DNA from: OFTM291 sp041741375
Lineage (GTDB): Bacteria > Gemmatimonadota > Gemmatimonadetes > Gemmatimonadales > GWC2-71-9
Assembly (NCBI GenBank): GCA_041741375.1
Contig: JBGSKF010000143.1
Coordinates: 1 to 64,000 of the forward strand
Direction of reading: 5' to 3'
DNA length: 64,000 bases
The position numbers and the translations under genes are program-made. Of the stretch, positions 6,828 through 16,091 are shown piece by piece (the stretch's first letter is position 1; each line of letters begins with the position of its first letter). Below the pieces are notes generated by a model. It made no database searches. It saw only the letters and a list, made by a program, of their open reading frames with translations, and was not told the origin of the DNA.

Positions 6828-7345
6828 GGGCGGGTTCTCTGTGGTTCAATAGGGGTGATGGAGGGGCGGACGGCGTCCGCCCTGGCCCCGGATGTCAGGA
6901 TCCTTGCGGAGCGTCATCCTGAGCGAGCGAGGGATCTGAGGAAGTTCGAAGTTCGAAGTCTGAAGGGAGGCCCGTCCGGCCTCTTGCGCGCTGAGATAAA
7001 GAGCTGTCTTGTGGGGTGGAGAAGCCCCCATCCTGCCGATGCCTTTGTGCCCCCTGTGTTCTCTGTGGTTCAATCAGGGGTGAGGGGGGATTCACCACAG
7101 AGGCCGCGGAGGACGCTGAGGGTCTCCGCAGGATATCCGTCGCTCCACGTCTTGCGCGCCAAGAGTCGATTGTTGTTGTTGGGGGGTGGTGGGGCCCCCT
7201 CAGTGCCGTAACCGCGAGCGCATGACTGGGAACCGGTCGTGGGAGCCGTCAACCCTCTGTGTCCTCCGTGTTCTCTGTGGTTCAATCCCGGAGGGGAGAA
7301 GGGGGGCATGCCTTGCGCGCTGAGATCAAGAGTTGTTTCGTGGGG
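6828..7345. repeat. Cluster of MITE-like CACAGAG repeats
   Basis: At least three partial copies of the element described at 2043-2330 (about 6980-7100, 7080-7210, 7240-7345), with the same core CCATCCTGCCGATGCC and CACAGAG/CTCTGTGG ends. The stretch 6850-6980 also holds low-complexity sequence. No gene is supported between the antitoxin promoter and the amidohydrolase. Confidence 0.7.
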
Positions 7346-7392
7346 GGGTCGCCAGGGATCGTGTCAGACGAAATTCCAAAGGACCACAGCTC

Positions 7393-8844
7393 ATGGGCTT
7401 CTCACGACTGGTGTGGCGGCACAGCCTTCGAATCTTCTCCCTTGGAAGGGTTGTGAAACAGCCGCGGCGAGGGAGCGTCGTGCGGGCGGCCGGTGCTGCC
7501 GTCTCCCTCCTTCTGGCCGCGCCGCTCGTGGGGCAGGAGCCGGTGACCTGGATCCGCGGGGGCCACCTCTTCGATGTACACCGGGGAGCGATGATCCCCA
7601 ATCCGGGCATCGTGATCGTGGGCGGGCGCATCCTGTCCCTGGGCGAGCCCGACCCGCGCCTCGACCGGAGCACGGTGCGCGAGATCGCCCTCGCGACGGA
7701 CCAGTACGTCCTCCCCGGCCTGGTTGACGTCCACGCGCACTACAACGTGTCGATGATGGAGCAGCCCCGGAACGATGAGCTGGAGGCGATGCCGGTGCTC
7801 TTCCTCGCCAACGGCGTGACGACCACCTTCCCGGCCGGCGAGTACGACCCGGAAGGGATGATGGCGCTTCGGAAACGGATCGACCGGGGAGAGACCCCCG
7901 GTCCCCGGCTCTTCAACTCGGGGCCCTACTTCGGCTCGGCCCGTCCCGGCTGGAACCGGAACATGACGAAGGAGGAGCTGTATGCCGAGGTGGATCACTG
8001 GGCCGAGCAGGGGGTGGAGGGGTTCAAGGCGAAGGGAATCGGGCCCGATCACCTGCGCTGGCTCATCGAACGGGCGCATTACCATGGACTGACGGTCACC
8101 GGCCATCTCGACTCCGGTTTCCGCAATTCGGTGAATCCGCGCGACGCGATCCTCATGGGCATCGATCGCATCGAGCACTTTCTCGGCGGAGACGCCTTCC
8201 CCGCCACGCAGTCGGCCTACGCCTCCTTCCCCTCCTTCCGCGCCGACAGCCCGGAGTTCCGGGAGATCACCGAGCTCTTCATCCGCTCCGGTGTGGTCTA
8301 CGATGCCACCCTCACCGCCTATGGCTACTACAGCGACCGGGCCGACGGGATTTTCGCGCAGTGGGCCGACGAGCCGCGCTACTTTCGGGAGGATGTGCGC
8401 GCGTACTACCGGGACCACGATCCCCGCCCCCGGCTGGAGCAGTTCGACCAGATCTACAAGGCGAAGTGCCCGCTGGTGAAGGCGTTCCACGAGGCGGGCG
8501 GCACCCTCACGATGGGCACCGATCACCCGAGCGCCGGGGAGTTCATCTCGGGCTTCTCGTCCCACCGGGAGCTGGCGGCGCTGGTCAAGTGCGGAATCCC
8601 CCCGGCCGACGTGCTCCGGATCGCCACGCTCAACGGGGCCCGCGCGCTGGGCGCCGGCGACCGGCTGGGGAGCCTGGAGCCGGGGAAATTCGCCGATCTC
8701 TTCGTGGTCCGGGGGAACCCGCTGGAGGACATTCTGCGGACCCGCGCGGTGGACCTGGTGATGAAGGGGGGCGAGTCGTGGGATCCGGCCGCGCTCAAGC
8801 GCTCGGTGGAAGGGGTGCTCGGTCCCCGGCCCCGGACGCCCTGA
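7393..8844 (+). CDS. Exported amidohydrolase (imidazolonepropionase/prolidase-like)
   Basis: 483-residue binuclear-metal amidohydrolase of the dihydroorotase-like superfamily. Visible metal-site features: VDVHAHYN (H about 114 and 116), GFKAKG near 211 (lysine in the carboxylysine region), TGHLDSG near 236, IEHFLGG near 261 and GTDHPSAG near 375 with the catalytic Asp. The GxLExGKxADLxV signature (GSLEPGKFADLFVV) closes the domain. A hydrophobic stretch ending in LLLAAPLVGQ suggests export; a start closer to it (GTG 7453) is possible, since ATG 7393 puts basic residues and a first hydrophobic patch ahead of it. The substrate is unknown; relatives hydrolyse X-Pro dipeptides or cyclic amides. 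A second exported member follows 84 bases later. Confidence 0.82.
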   Translation: MGFSRLVWRHSLRIFSLGRVVKQPRRGSVVRAAGAAVSLLLAAPLVGQEPVTWIRGGHLFDVHRGAMIPNPGIVIVGGRILSLGEPDPRLDRSTVREIALATDQYVLPGLVDVHAHYNVSMMEQPRNDELEAMPVLFLANGVTTTFPAGEYDPEGMMALRKRIDRGETPGPRLFNSGPYFGSARPGWNRNMTKEELYAEVDHWAEQGVEGFKAKGIGPDHLRWLIERAHYHGLTVTGHLDSGFRNSVNPRDAILMGIDRIEHFLGGDAFPATQSAYASFPSFRADSPEFREITELFIRSGVVYDATLTAYGYYSDRADGIFAQWADEPRYFREDVRAYYRDHDPRPRLEQFDQIYKAKCPLVKAFHEAGGTLTMGTDHPSAGEFISGFSSHRELAALVKCGIPPADVLRIATLNGARALGAGDRLGSLEPGKFADLFVVRGNPLEDILRTRAVDLVMKGGESWDPAALKRSVEGVLGPRPRTP

Positions 8845-8928
8845 TCCCTCGCCGCCGGGGCCGCTGGCGGGTATCTTGGCCAGAGACCCCGTGGGGCCCC
8901 TTTCCCGATCCCTTGCCGTGGAGTGTCG

Positions 8929-10491
8929 ATGATGTTGCACGAGCGCCTGATCCGACCGGCCCTGATCCGGTCCCCCCGTGTCGTCACCGGTGCCGTGATC
9001 TCTCTGGGCCTCGTCCTGATGGCCCTGCCGCTCGCCGCCCAGACGGTGCGACACGGGGAACGGCCCGCCCGCTACGTGATCCGGAACGCCACGGTGATCG
9101 AGGGGACCGGCACCCCGGCGATCGGGCCGTTCGACATCGTGGTCGAGGGGAACCGGATCGCGGAAATGGTGCCGCTCGATCCGGTGGCCCTCAAGGCGGG
9201 ATCGGCCCGGCGTCCCCAGGCCCCGGTGGAGATCGACGCGTCCGGCAAGTACGTCATGCCGGGGCTCATCAACGCCCACGCCCACATCCAGGACGAACGC
9301 GGGGGGATTCCCCAGCCAATGGCCTATCAGTTCAAGATCTGGCTGGCGAGCGGAGTCACCACGATCCGGGACGTGAGCAGCGGCGGCGATCCGGAGGCCT
9401 TTCTCCGGCTCCGCGACCAGAGCCGGGCGGGAACGCTGGAGGCGCCCCGGCTGTTCATCTACGCCGGATTTTCGCGGCGCCCCTCGCCCCGGACGGTGGA
9501 GGAGGTGCGCGCCCGGGTTCGGGAGCTGAAGCAGAAGGGGGTGGACGGGATCAAGATCACGGGGATGGACCGGGACCTCCTGACCGCGATGCTCCAGGAG
9601 GCGCATGCCCAGGGCCTGCCCGTGGCCCATCACGGCGGAGTGGAGGAGACCAACGCCTGGGACGACATCGCGCTGCGGACCGCCACGATCGAGCACTGGT
9701 ACGGGGTGCCCGACGCGGCGATTCTCGACGGGGTGCAGAACTTTCCCGCCGGCTACAACTACAACAACGAGGTGGATCGCTTCCGGTACGCGGGACGGCT
9801 CTGGCGGGAGGCCGATCCGGCGCGGCAACGAGAAGTGCTGCAGGGGATGGTGGATTCCTCGGTGGCGTGGGTTCCGACGCTCGTGATCTATGAGGCGAGC
9901 CGCGACCTCCAGCGCGCCCAGACCCAGCCCTGGTTCCGCGACTATCTGCATCCGACCCTGGAGCGGTACTTTCGCCCCGATCCCGCCAACCACGGATCGT
10001 ACTTTCTGGGGTGGACCAGCCAGGACGAGACCTTCTGGAAGGAGAACTACCGGATCTGGATGGCGGCGCTCCGGGAGTTCGGACGGCGGGGCGGTCTGAT
10101 CGGGGCGGGGGAGGATGCCGGGTTCATCTATCAGATGTACGGGTTCGGCCTGATCCGGGAGCTGGAGCTGCACGCCGAGGCGGGCTTCCACCCTCTCAAG
10201 GTGTTGCAGCACGCCACCTTCAACAACGCCCGCATCCTCGGCGAGGAGGAACGTCTCGGCCGGGTGCGCGTGGGGCACCTGGCGGATCTCATCGTGGTGA
10301 ACGGGAGCCCGCTGGAGGATCTGAAGGTGCTCTATCCGACCGGGGTGGACGTCATCCGGGACGGTCAGTCGGTACACACCGGCGGAGTCGAGTGGACCAT
10401 CAAGGATGGCATCCCCTATCACGGGCCGACTCTGATGCGGGAGGTGGCCGCCATGGTCCGGGACGCCCGCGCCGCCGCGGAACGGCCCTGA
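8929..10491 (+). CDS. Exported amidohydrolase
   Basis: 520-residue member of the same superfamily as its upstream neighbour. An N-terminal signal peptide runs through VVTGAVISLGLVLMALPLAAQ. Then come VIRNATVIEGTGTP, the metal motif INAHAHIQD (H about 118 and 120), GVTTIRDVSSGG, the GIKITG lysine segment, VAHHGG, IEHWYG and, near the end, LIGAGEDAGF with the active-site Asp and GHLADLIVVNGSP. ATG 8929 is used; a GTG two codons earlier is also possible. It overlaps the deaminase by one base (TGATG), so the two are translationally linked. The two amidohydrolases are only distantly alike and are probably not a recent duplication. Confidence 0.83.
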   Translation: MMLHERLIRPALIRSPRVVTGAVISLGLVLMALPLAAQTVRHGERPARYVIRNATVIEGTGTPAIGPFDIVVEGNRIAEMVPLDPVALKAGSARRPQAPVEIDASGKYVMPGLINAHAHIQDERGGIPQPMAYQFKIWLASGVTTIRDVSSGGDPEAFLRLRDQSRAGTLEAPRLFIYAGFSRRPSPRTVEEVRARVRELKQKGVDGIKITGMDRDLLTAMLQEAHAQGLPVAHHGGVEETNAWDDIALRTATIEHWYGVPDAAILDGVQNFPAGYNYNNEVDRFRYAGRLWREADPARQREVLQGMVDSSVAWVPTLVIYEASRDLQRAQTQPWFRDYLHPTLERYFRPDPANHGSYFLGWTSQDETFWKENYRIWMAALREFGRRGGLIGAGEDAGFIYQMYGFGLIRELELHAEAGFHPLKVLQHATFNNARILGEEERLGRVRVGHLADLIVVNGSPLEDLKVLYPTGVDVIRDGQSVHTGGVEWTIKDGIPYHGPTLMREVAAMVRDARAAAERP

Positions 10492-11075
10492 TGACGGGCC
10501 TGCCCCCGCTCGAGGCTCCCTTCCCGGAGGTGGTGATCTCGCTGCCGGTCTGGGTGGAGAATCTCGTCTCCGGCCGGGGACCCCTCGCGGACGATGACGC
10601 GGCGATGCGGCTCGCGATCGACCTGTCGAGGGAAAACATTGAGCGCGGGACGGGAGGACCCTTCGGCGCGGTGATCACCGCCGGCGACGGTACCCTGGCC
10701 GGCGTGGGCGTGAACGGCGTCACCCGGTTGTTGAACAGCACCGCGCATGCGGAGATGGTCGCGATTCAGATGGCGCAGCGTCCCCTCCATGTGTACACGC
10801 TGCGCGACCATCCCGCCGGATCGATGACCCTGTACAGCTCGTGCGAACCGTGCGCCATGTGCCTCGGGGGGGTGCTCTGGTCCGGGGTGAGCCGGCTCGT
10901 GACGGGGGCGCTCCGCGAGGATGCCGAGGCGCTCGGCTTCGACGAGGGTCCGGTGTTTCCCGAGTCGTGGGAACATCTGGCGCGACGAGGGGTCGAGGTC
11001 CGGCGCGGGGTACTCCGCGAGGTCGCGCGTGAGGTGCTCCTGGCGTACCGCGAGGCCGGGGGGCCGATCTACTGA
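10491..11075 (+). CDS. Nucleoside deaminase (CDA fold, guanine-deaminase-like)
   Basis: 194-residue zinc-dependent deaminase. HAEM (near 85) and SSCEPCAMC (near 116-124) are the zinc ligands and catalytic Glu of the cytidine-deaminase fold; the PCAMC form is that of the TadA/GuaD/CMP-deaminase branch. GGPFGAVI precedes them as usual. The C-terminal PVFPESWEHLARRGVEV stretch and overall length are closer to guanine deaminase GuaD than to TadA, which is shorter and has a different tail. Substrate call is inference. No signal peptide, so it is cytosolic, unlike the two amidohydrolases before it. Confidence 0.82.
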   Translation: MTGLPPLEAPFPEVVISLPVWVENLVSGRGPLADDDAAMRLAIDLSRENIERGTGGPFGAVITAGDGTLAGVGVNGVTRLLNSTAHAEMVAIQMAQRPLHVYTLRDHPAGSMTLYSSCEPCAMCLGGVLWSGVSRLVTGALREDAEALGFDEGPVFPESWEHLARRGVEVRRGVLREVAREVLLAYREAGGPIY

Positions 11076-11077
11076 CC

Positions 11078-12013
11078 ATGGAGCTTCCGCGATGGGTCGT
11101 GGCGGCGGCGATCGTGGGCGGGACGTTGGGGGTGACCGCGTCTCCGTCCCCGGCCCAGGAGGGGGACACCCTCCGCGTCGTGATGCTGGGCACCGGCACA
11201 CCCAATGCCGATCCCACGCGATCGGGACCCGCCGTCGCGGTGCTGGCGGGAGGTCGGTCGTATCTGGTGGATGCGGGACCCGGCATCGTGCGACGCGCCT
11301 CGGCCGCGGCGGCCCAGCTCGGTGAACCGGCGTTGCGCCCGAGCCGGCTCTCCCGGCTCTTTCTCACCCATCTCCATTCGGATCACACCGTCGGGATTCC
11401 CGATCTGCTGCTCAGCACCTGGGTCCTGGAACGGGAGGGGCCGTTGCAGGTGATCGGTCCTCCGGGCACCGGGGCGCTCTTTCGGCATGTGGAGTCGGCG
11501 TGGGCCGAGGACATTCGCAATCGGATCGAGGGGCGGGAGCCCGCCAACCCGACCGGGTTCCGGTCCGAAGTGCGGGAGATCGACAGCGGAGTGGTGTACC
11601 AGGATGACGTGGTGCGGGTCACGGCGTTCCGGGTGCCTCATGGCGACTGGGAGCCGGGGAGATCCTTCGGATACCGGTTCGAGGGGGGAGGACGGGTCAT
11701 CGTCATTTCGGGAGACACGAGACCCGGCGACGCCGTGGTGGAGGCGTGCCGGGGGTGCGACGTGCTGGTGCATGAGGTGTATTCCGGGGAACGGCTCACC
11801 CGGCGGGAGCCGGAGTGGCAGACCTATCACCGGGGTGCCCACACGTCCGCGGCCGAACTGGCGGACATCGCCACCCGGGCCCGGCCGAAGCTTCTCGTCC
11901 TCTACCACCAGCTCTACTGGGGCGCCACCGACGAGGATCTGATCCGGGAGCTGCGGGTGGCGGGTTATTCCGGCCCGGTGGTGTCGGCGCGCGATCTCGA
12001 TCGCTTTCCCTGA
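11078..12013 (+). CDS. Secreted MBL-fold hydrolase, RNase Z/arylsulfatase-like
   Basis: 311 residues with an N-terminal signal peptide (VVAAAIVGGTLGVTASPSPAQ). The metallo-beta-lactamase core begins LRVVMLGTGTPNADPTRSGP, which is typical of the ElaC/RNase Z-like branch. It carries HLHSDHTVGIPDL (97-109), the PHGDWEPG loop with the third ligand, ISGDTRPGD with the bridging Asp, and a terminal LYHQ histidine. RNase Z itself is cytosolic, so an exported relative probably acts on another phosphoester or sulfate ester. Two bases separate it from the deaminase stop. Confidence 0.82.
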   Translation: MELPRWVVAAAIVGGTLGVTASPSPAQEGDTLRVVMLGTGTPNADPTRSGPAVAVLAGGRSYLVDAGPGIVRRASAAAAQLGEPALRPSRLSRLFLTHLHSDHTVGIPDLLLSTWVLEREGPLQVIGPPGTGALFRHVESAWAEDIRNRIEGREPANPTGFRSEVREIDSGVVYQDDVVRVTAFRVPHGDWEPGRSFGYRFEGGGRVIVISGDTRPGDAVVEACRGCDVLVHEVYSGERLTRREPEWQTYHRGAHTSAAELADIATRARPKLLVLYHQLYWGATDEDLIRELRVAGYSGPVVSARDLDRFP

Positions 12014-12023
12014 GGAGAAGCCC

Positions 12024-12449
12024 ATGCATGTCGCCCTGGCGGGATCGGCGCAGGAAGTGGCCCGGTGCTACCCGGCTCTGAGTCAGCTCCGCACCCACAT
12101 CGACCGGGAGGAGTTCCTTCGCCGGGTCGAGCTGCAGCAACGGGAGGGATACCGGCTCGCCTTCGTGGAACGGGACGGCGCGGTCTCGGCGGTGGCGGGA
12201 TTCCGGGTCCTCGAATCGATGGGACGGGGCCGCTTCCTCCAGGTGGAGGATCTGGTCACGGAGGAAACGGTGCGCTCCGAGGGATACGGCGAGGTCCTGT
12301 TCACCTGGCTCTGCGACCACGCCCGGACGTTGGGGTGTGAACGGATCGATCTGGACGTCGGGGTGCACCGGGGCGAGGCGCATCGGTTCTTCTGCCGGCA
12401 ACGGATGCAGATCGGCGCGCATCACTTCACTCTGCCCCTGCTGCCCTGA
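12024..12449 (+). CDS. GNAT-family N-acetyltransferase
   Basis: 141-residue GNAT domain. LQVEDLVTEETVRSEGYGEVLFTWL contains the acetyl-CoA pyrophosphate loop (R-x-x-G-x-[GA] in the form RSEGYG), and CERIDLDVGVHRGEAHRFFCRQ is the usual beta5-alpha4 region. The acceptor is unknown. It sits 10 bases after the MBL gene with a clear GGAG box, and four bases before the DUF72 gene, so all three are probably one transcript. Confidence 0.82.
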   Translation: MHVALAGSAQEVARCYPALSQLRTHIDREEFLRRVELQQREGYRLAFVERDGAVSAVAGFRVLESMGRGRFLQVEDLVTEETVRSEGYGEVLFTWLCDHARTLGCERIDLDVGVHRGEAHRFFCRQRMQIGAHHFTLPLLP

Positions 12450-12453
12450 CCCC

Positions 12454-13218
12454 ATGACGATCACTCCCTCCGGGGTTCCTCTGTGGCTTGGTGTTGGCAC
12501 CAGCGGCTTTGCCTACCGCGAGTGGAAGGGTTCGTTCTACCCCGCCACGTGCCGTCCTGAAGAGATGCTCCCATTCTACGCCGAGCGGTTCCGGACCGTG
12601 GAGATCAACAACACCTTCTACCGGATGCCCTCGGAATCGGTTCTGGCGAACTGGACCGGGCAGGCCCCGGACTCCTTTCGGTTCGTGCTCAAGGCGCCGC
12701 AGCGGATCACCCACCAGAAGCGCCTGCGGGAGGTGGAGGACGAGCTGGGGTACTTCCTCCGGGTCAGCTCCGTCCTGGGCGACCGGCGCGGGCCCACCCT
12801 GTTCCAACTCCCGCCCAACTTCAAGAAGGATCTGCCCCGTCTGGAGGCGTTTCTGGCCCTGTTGCCACGGGGGTGGGACACCGCGTTCGAATTCCGTCAC
12901 GCCAGCTGGTTCGACGACGAGGTCTACGCGGTACTGCGCGCGGCGGGCGTGGCACTCTGTCTGGTGGACGAGGAGGACGGGGAGATGCCCACCGAGGCCA
13001 CCGCCCCCTTCGGGTATCTGCGGCTCCGCCGGGCCGGGTATGCGGATGAGGAGCTGGCCCGGCATGCCGCCTTCGTCACCTCCCGCGGCTGGGAGCGGGT
13101 CCATGTATTCTTCAAGCATGAGGACGAGGGAACCGGGCCGGCGCTGGCCTCCCGCTTTCTCGCTCTGGCCGACCCTGGATCCTCCGCCCCGGACGGATCC
13201 ACCCACACCACGGCGTGA
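12454..13218 (+). CDS. DUF72 domain protein
   Basis: 254-residue TIM-barrel-like protein of the DUF72 (YecE) family. Hallmarks are VGTSGFAYREWKGSFYP near the N-terminus, MLPFYAERFRTVEINNTFYR, FRFVLKAPQRITHQKRL, LFQLPPNFKKDL, FEFRHASWF and VHVFFKHED near the end. No enzymatic activity is established for the family as far as I know. ATG 12454 is four bases after the GNAT stop; the open frame upstream overlaps the GNAT gene and is not used. Confidence 0.9.
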   Translation: MTITPSGVPLWLGVGTSGFAYREWKGSFYPATCRPEEMLPFYAERFRTVEINNTFYRMPSESVLANWTGQAPDSFRFVLKAPQRITHQKRLREVEDELGYFLRVSSVLGDRRGPTLFQLPPNFKKDLPRLEAFLALLPRGWDTAFEFRHASWFDDEVYAVLRAAGVALCLVDEEDGEMPTEATAPFGYLRLRRAGYADEELARHAAFVTSRGWERVHVFFKHEDEGTGPALASRFLALADPGSSAPDGSTHTTA

Positions 13219-13287
13219 CCCGCGCCACTACCCGGACGACCGGACCCCGCCCCGACTCCGGCGGGCCCGGTGGCCCGAGGAGCATTC

Positions 13288-13941
13288 ATGCGTCGCTTGC
13301 CCGATCTCTTCGACAGCAATCAGCGGTGGGCCCGCGCCACGGAGGCGGCGAGTCCCGGCTTCTTCGCCTCCCTCGCCGCCCAGCAGGCGCCCCGGTATCT
13401 CTGGGTCGGATGTTCGGATTCCCGGGTGCCCGCCAACGAGATCGTCGGGCTCCGTCCCGGAGAGCTCTTCGTGCACCGGAATGTGGCCAATCTGGTGAAG
13501 CACACCGACATGAACTGTCTGAGCGTGCTGCAGTATGCCGTGGAGGTCTTGAAGGTCGAACATGTGATCGTGTGTGGACACTATGGCTGCGGTGGCGTGG
13601 CGGCCTCGCTGGAGCCGGCCTCCCACGGCCTGATCGACAACTGGCTGCACGGGATCAAGGACCTGGCCGAGGTCCATGCGGCGGTGATGGATGCGCTGCC
13701 CCCGGCCGCGCGGGTGGACCGGCTCTGCGAGCTGAACGTGCGGCAGCAGGTAAGGCATGTGGCCACGACCACCATCGTGCAGGAGGCCTGGAACCGGAAC
13801 CAGTCGCTGTCCATTCATGGGTGGATCTACCGGATCAACGACGGGTTGCTGCACGATCTGGATGTGACCCTGGATGCCCCGGGGCAGGTGCCGGCCATCT
13901 ACCGGCTCACGGCACCGGTGCGGGAGGGGGGGGGCGTGTGA
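13288..13941 (+). CDS. can: Beta-class carbonic anhydrase
   Basis: 217-residue beta-carbonic anhydrase, converting CO2 to bicarbonate in the cytosol. The zinc ligands are in GCSDSRVPANEI (Cys, with the Asp-Arg dyad) and VCGHYGCGGV (His and Cys); FVHRNVANLV lies between them as in the E. coli Can/YadF clade. Preferred start 13288 has GAGGAG eight bases upstream; an upstream ATG at 13270 would give six more residues. Its stop overlaps the next gene's GTG (GTGA), so the oligopeptidase is translationally coupled. Confidence 0.92.
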   Translation: MRRLPDLFDSNQRWARATEAASPGFFASLAAQQAPRYLWVGCSDSRVPANEIVGLRPGELFVHRNVANLVKHTDMNCLSVLQYAVEVLKVEHVIVCGHYGCGGVAASLEPASHGLIDNWLHGIKDLAEVHAAVMDALPPAARVDRLCELNVRQQVRHVATTTIVQEAWNRNQSLSIHGWIYRINDGLLHDLDVTLDAPGQVPAIYRLTAPVREGGGV

Positions 13942-16064
13942 CCCTGCCGGTTCCTCCGGTGGCCGCCGTCAGGCCCGACACGACAACCCTCCACGGCGAC
14001 ACCCTTCTCGACGAGTACTCCTGGCTCCGGAATCGGGAAGATCCGGAGGTGCGTGCCCTCCTCGAGGCCGAGAACGCCTGGGCCGAGGCGGTGCTCGCAC
14101 CGACGGTTCCGCTTCAGGAGGAGCTCTACCAGGAGATGCTCTCCCGGATTCAGCAGACCGACGAGAGCGCCCCCTGGCCCGATCGGGGATACCGCTACTG
14201 GTCCCGCACGGTCGAGGGATTGCAGTACCCGATTCACTGCCGGGCCCGGGAGCCGGAGGGTCCGGAGGAAGTCCTGCTCGACCTGAACGCTCTGGCCGAG
14301 GGGAAGCCCTACCTGGCGCTGGGGGCATTCTCCGTAAGTGATGACGGCCGGTATCTGGCCTATTCGCTCGACGAGACCGGCTTCCGGCAGTACCGGCTGC
14401 AGGTCAAGGACCTGGAGACGGGTCAGGTGCTCGACGGGGCGATCGAGCGCACGGGGAGCGTGGCCTGGAGCCGGGATGGCCACACTCTCCTGTACACCAT
14501 CGAGGACGAGACCAAGCGGCAGTACCGGCTCTACCGCGTTTCCCTCACGGACACGCGAACAAGGTTGGGTCCTTCGGCGCTGGAGCATGAGGAACTGGAC
14601 CCCGCCTTTTCGGTGTCGGTGCATCGCACCCGGAGCCGTCGGCTGATGCTCATGACCCTGGGAAGCCACACCACCAGCGAGGTGCACTGGCGGGACGCGT
14701 CGTTGACCGATGATTCGTGGCGCGTGGTGCTTCCCCGCGTCCCGGACCGGGAGTACGAGGTGGGGCACCACGGGGACGACCTGCTCGTCCGGATCAACGA
14801 CACCGGCCGGAACTTCCGGCTGGTCCGGGCACCTCTGGCCGATCCGAGCCCCGCGTCGTGGAGCGAGGTGCTGGCCCATGATCCCGCCGTCATGCTGGAG
14901 GGCGTCGGATGCTTTGCCGGTCATCTGGTGGTGTGGGACCGGCGCGAGGGGTTGCCGGGGATCCGGATCCTGGAACCGGACGGGTCGGAGCGGAGGCGGC
15001 TCACCTTTCCCGAGGCGGTGTACGAGGTCGATGCCGGCCCCAACTGCGAGTGGAACACGACGACACTCCGGTTTGTGTACCAGTCTCCCGTGACTCCTCC
15101 CTCCACGTTCGATGACGACGTGGTCTCGGGGGAGCGCACCCTCCGCAAGCAGACCCGTGTGCTCGGCGATTTCCGGCCCGAGCGCTACCGAACCGAACGC
15201 GTTCTGGCAACCGCTGCCGACGGGACCCGCATCCCCGTCTCCCTCATCCTCCCCGCCTCCGCGCCGGAGCAGGAGGGACCGATGCCGCTGCTGGTGCACG
15301 GCTACGGGGCTTACGGGATCTCCTATCCGGTCAGTTTCTCCACCACACGGCTCTCCCTGCTCGATCGCGGGGTCGGGGTGGCCATTGCCCATGTGCGCGG
15401 CGGGGGAGAGCTCGGCAAGGGGTGGCACGACGCGGGAAGGATGTCGGCCAAACCCACCACGTTCACCGACTTTCTCGCGGTCCTCGACCACCTGGTGGCC
15501 ACGGGACGCTCCACCCGTGACCAGCTCGTCATCGAGGGAGGGAGTGCCGGCGGGCTCCTGATCGGGGCGGTGCTCAACCGCGACCCGCAGTGTTGTCGCG
15601 CGGCGATTCTTCAGGTTCCCTTCGTGGATGTGCTGAACACGATGCGGGATCCCGGCCTCCCGCTCACGGTGGGCGAGTATGAGGAATGGGGCAATCCGGG
15701 GGTCGCGGAGGAGTACCGGTGGATGGCCTCCTACTGCCCCTACACGAACCTCCGCGCGACCGATTATCCTGCACTCCTGGTGCGGACGTCGCTCCACGAC
15801 AGCCAGGTCATGTACTGGGAACCCGCCAAGTACGTCTCCCGGCTGCGGGTTCGGCGCACCAACCACGAGCCGGTGCTGCTGGTGACGAATCTCGGCGCCG
15901 GCCACGGAGGGGCCTCCGGTCGCTACGACCGGCTGCGCGAGATCGCCCTTGACCAGGCGTTCGTGCTCTGGGTTCTGGGCAGGGCGGGCGCGGGGCCGGG
16001 AGACGCGAGGGCGCTCCCCCCCCGGTCCATGGACGACACGCGAGGTCCGTCCCGAAACGCGTGA
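13938..16064 (+). CDS. S9 family oligopeptidase B-type serine peptidase
   Basis: 708-residue prolyl-oligopeptidase-family enzyme. The N-terminal part (LLDEYSWLRNREDPEVRALL) and the seven-bladed propeller lead to a C-terminal alpha/beta-hydrolase domain. There VIEGGSAGGLLIG holds the nucleophile Ser (about 534), TSLHDSQVMYWEPAKYV the Asp (about 620) and GAGHGG the His (about 655). LVHGYGAYG and HVRGGGELGKGWH are S9A/OPB signatures. OPB enzymes cut after basic residues; whether this one does is not shown by sequence alone. The start is a GTG overlapping the carbonic anhydrase stop, and no signal peptide is present. Confidence 0.88.
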   Translation: MTLPVPPVAAVRPDTTTLHGDTLLDEYSWLRNREDPEVRALLEAENAWAEAVLAPTVPLQEELYQEMLSRIQQTDESAPWPDRGYRYWSRTVEGLQYPIHCRAREPEGPEEVLLDLNALAEGKPYLALGAFSVSDDGRYLAYSLDETGFRQYRLQVKDLETGQVLDGAIERTGSVAWSRDGHTLLYTIEDETKRQYRLYRVSLTDTRTRLGPSALEHEELDPAFSVSVHRTRSRRLMLMTLGSHTTSEVHWRDASLTDDSWRVVLPRVPDREYEVGHHGDDLLVRINDTGRNFRLVRAPLADPSPASWSEVLAHDPAVMLEGVGCFAGHLVVWDRREGLPGIRILEPDGSERRRLTFPEAVYEVDAGPNCEWNTTTLRFVYQSPVTPPSTFDDDVVSGERTLRKQTRVLGDFRPERYRTERVLATAADGTRIPVSLILPASAPEQEGPMPLLVHGYGAYGISYPVSFSTTRLSLLDRGVGVAIAHVRGGGELGKGWHDAGRMSAKPTTFTDFLAVLDHLVATGRSTRDQLVIEGGSAGGLLIGAVLNRDPQCCRAAILQVPFVDVLNTMRDPGLPLTVGEYEEWGNPGVAEEYRWMASYCPYTNLRATDYPALLVRTSLHDSQVMYWEPAKYVSRLRVRRTNHEPVLLVTNLGAGHGGASGRYDRLREIALDQAFVLWVLGRAGAGPGDARALPPRSMDDTRGPSRNA

Positions 16065-16091
16065 ACCCATCTGGTGCCGATTGGAGGTCAC

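Noticed and set aside
7402..10422. Very long open frame on the minus strand (about 1000 codons)
   Set aside because: It lies antisense to two clear amidohydrolases with catalytic motifs and is rich in Arg/Pro/Gly/His, as expected for a shadow frame in GC-rich DNA.
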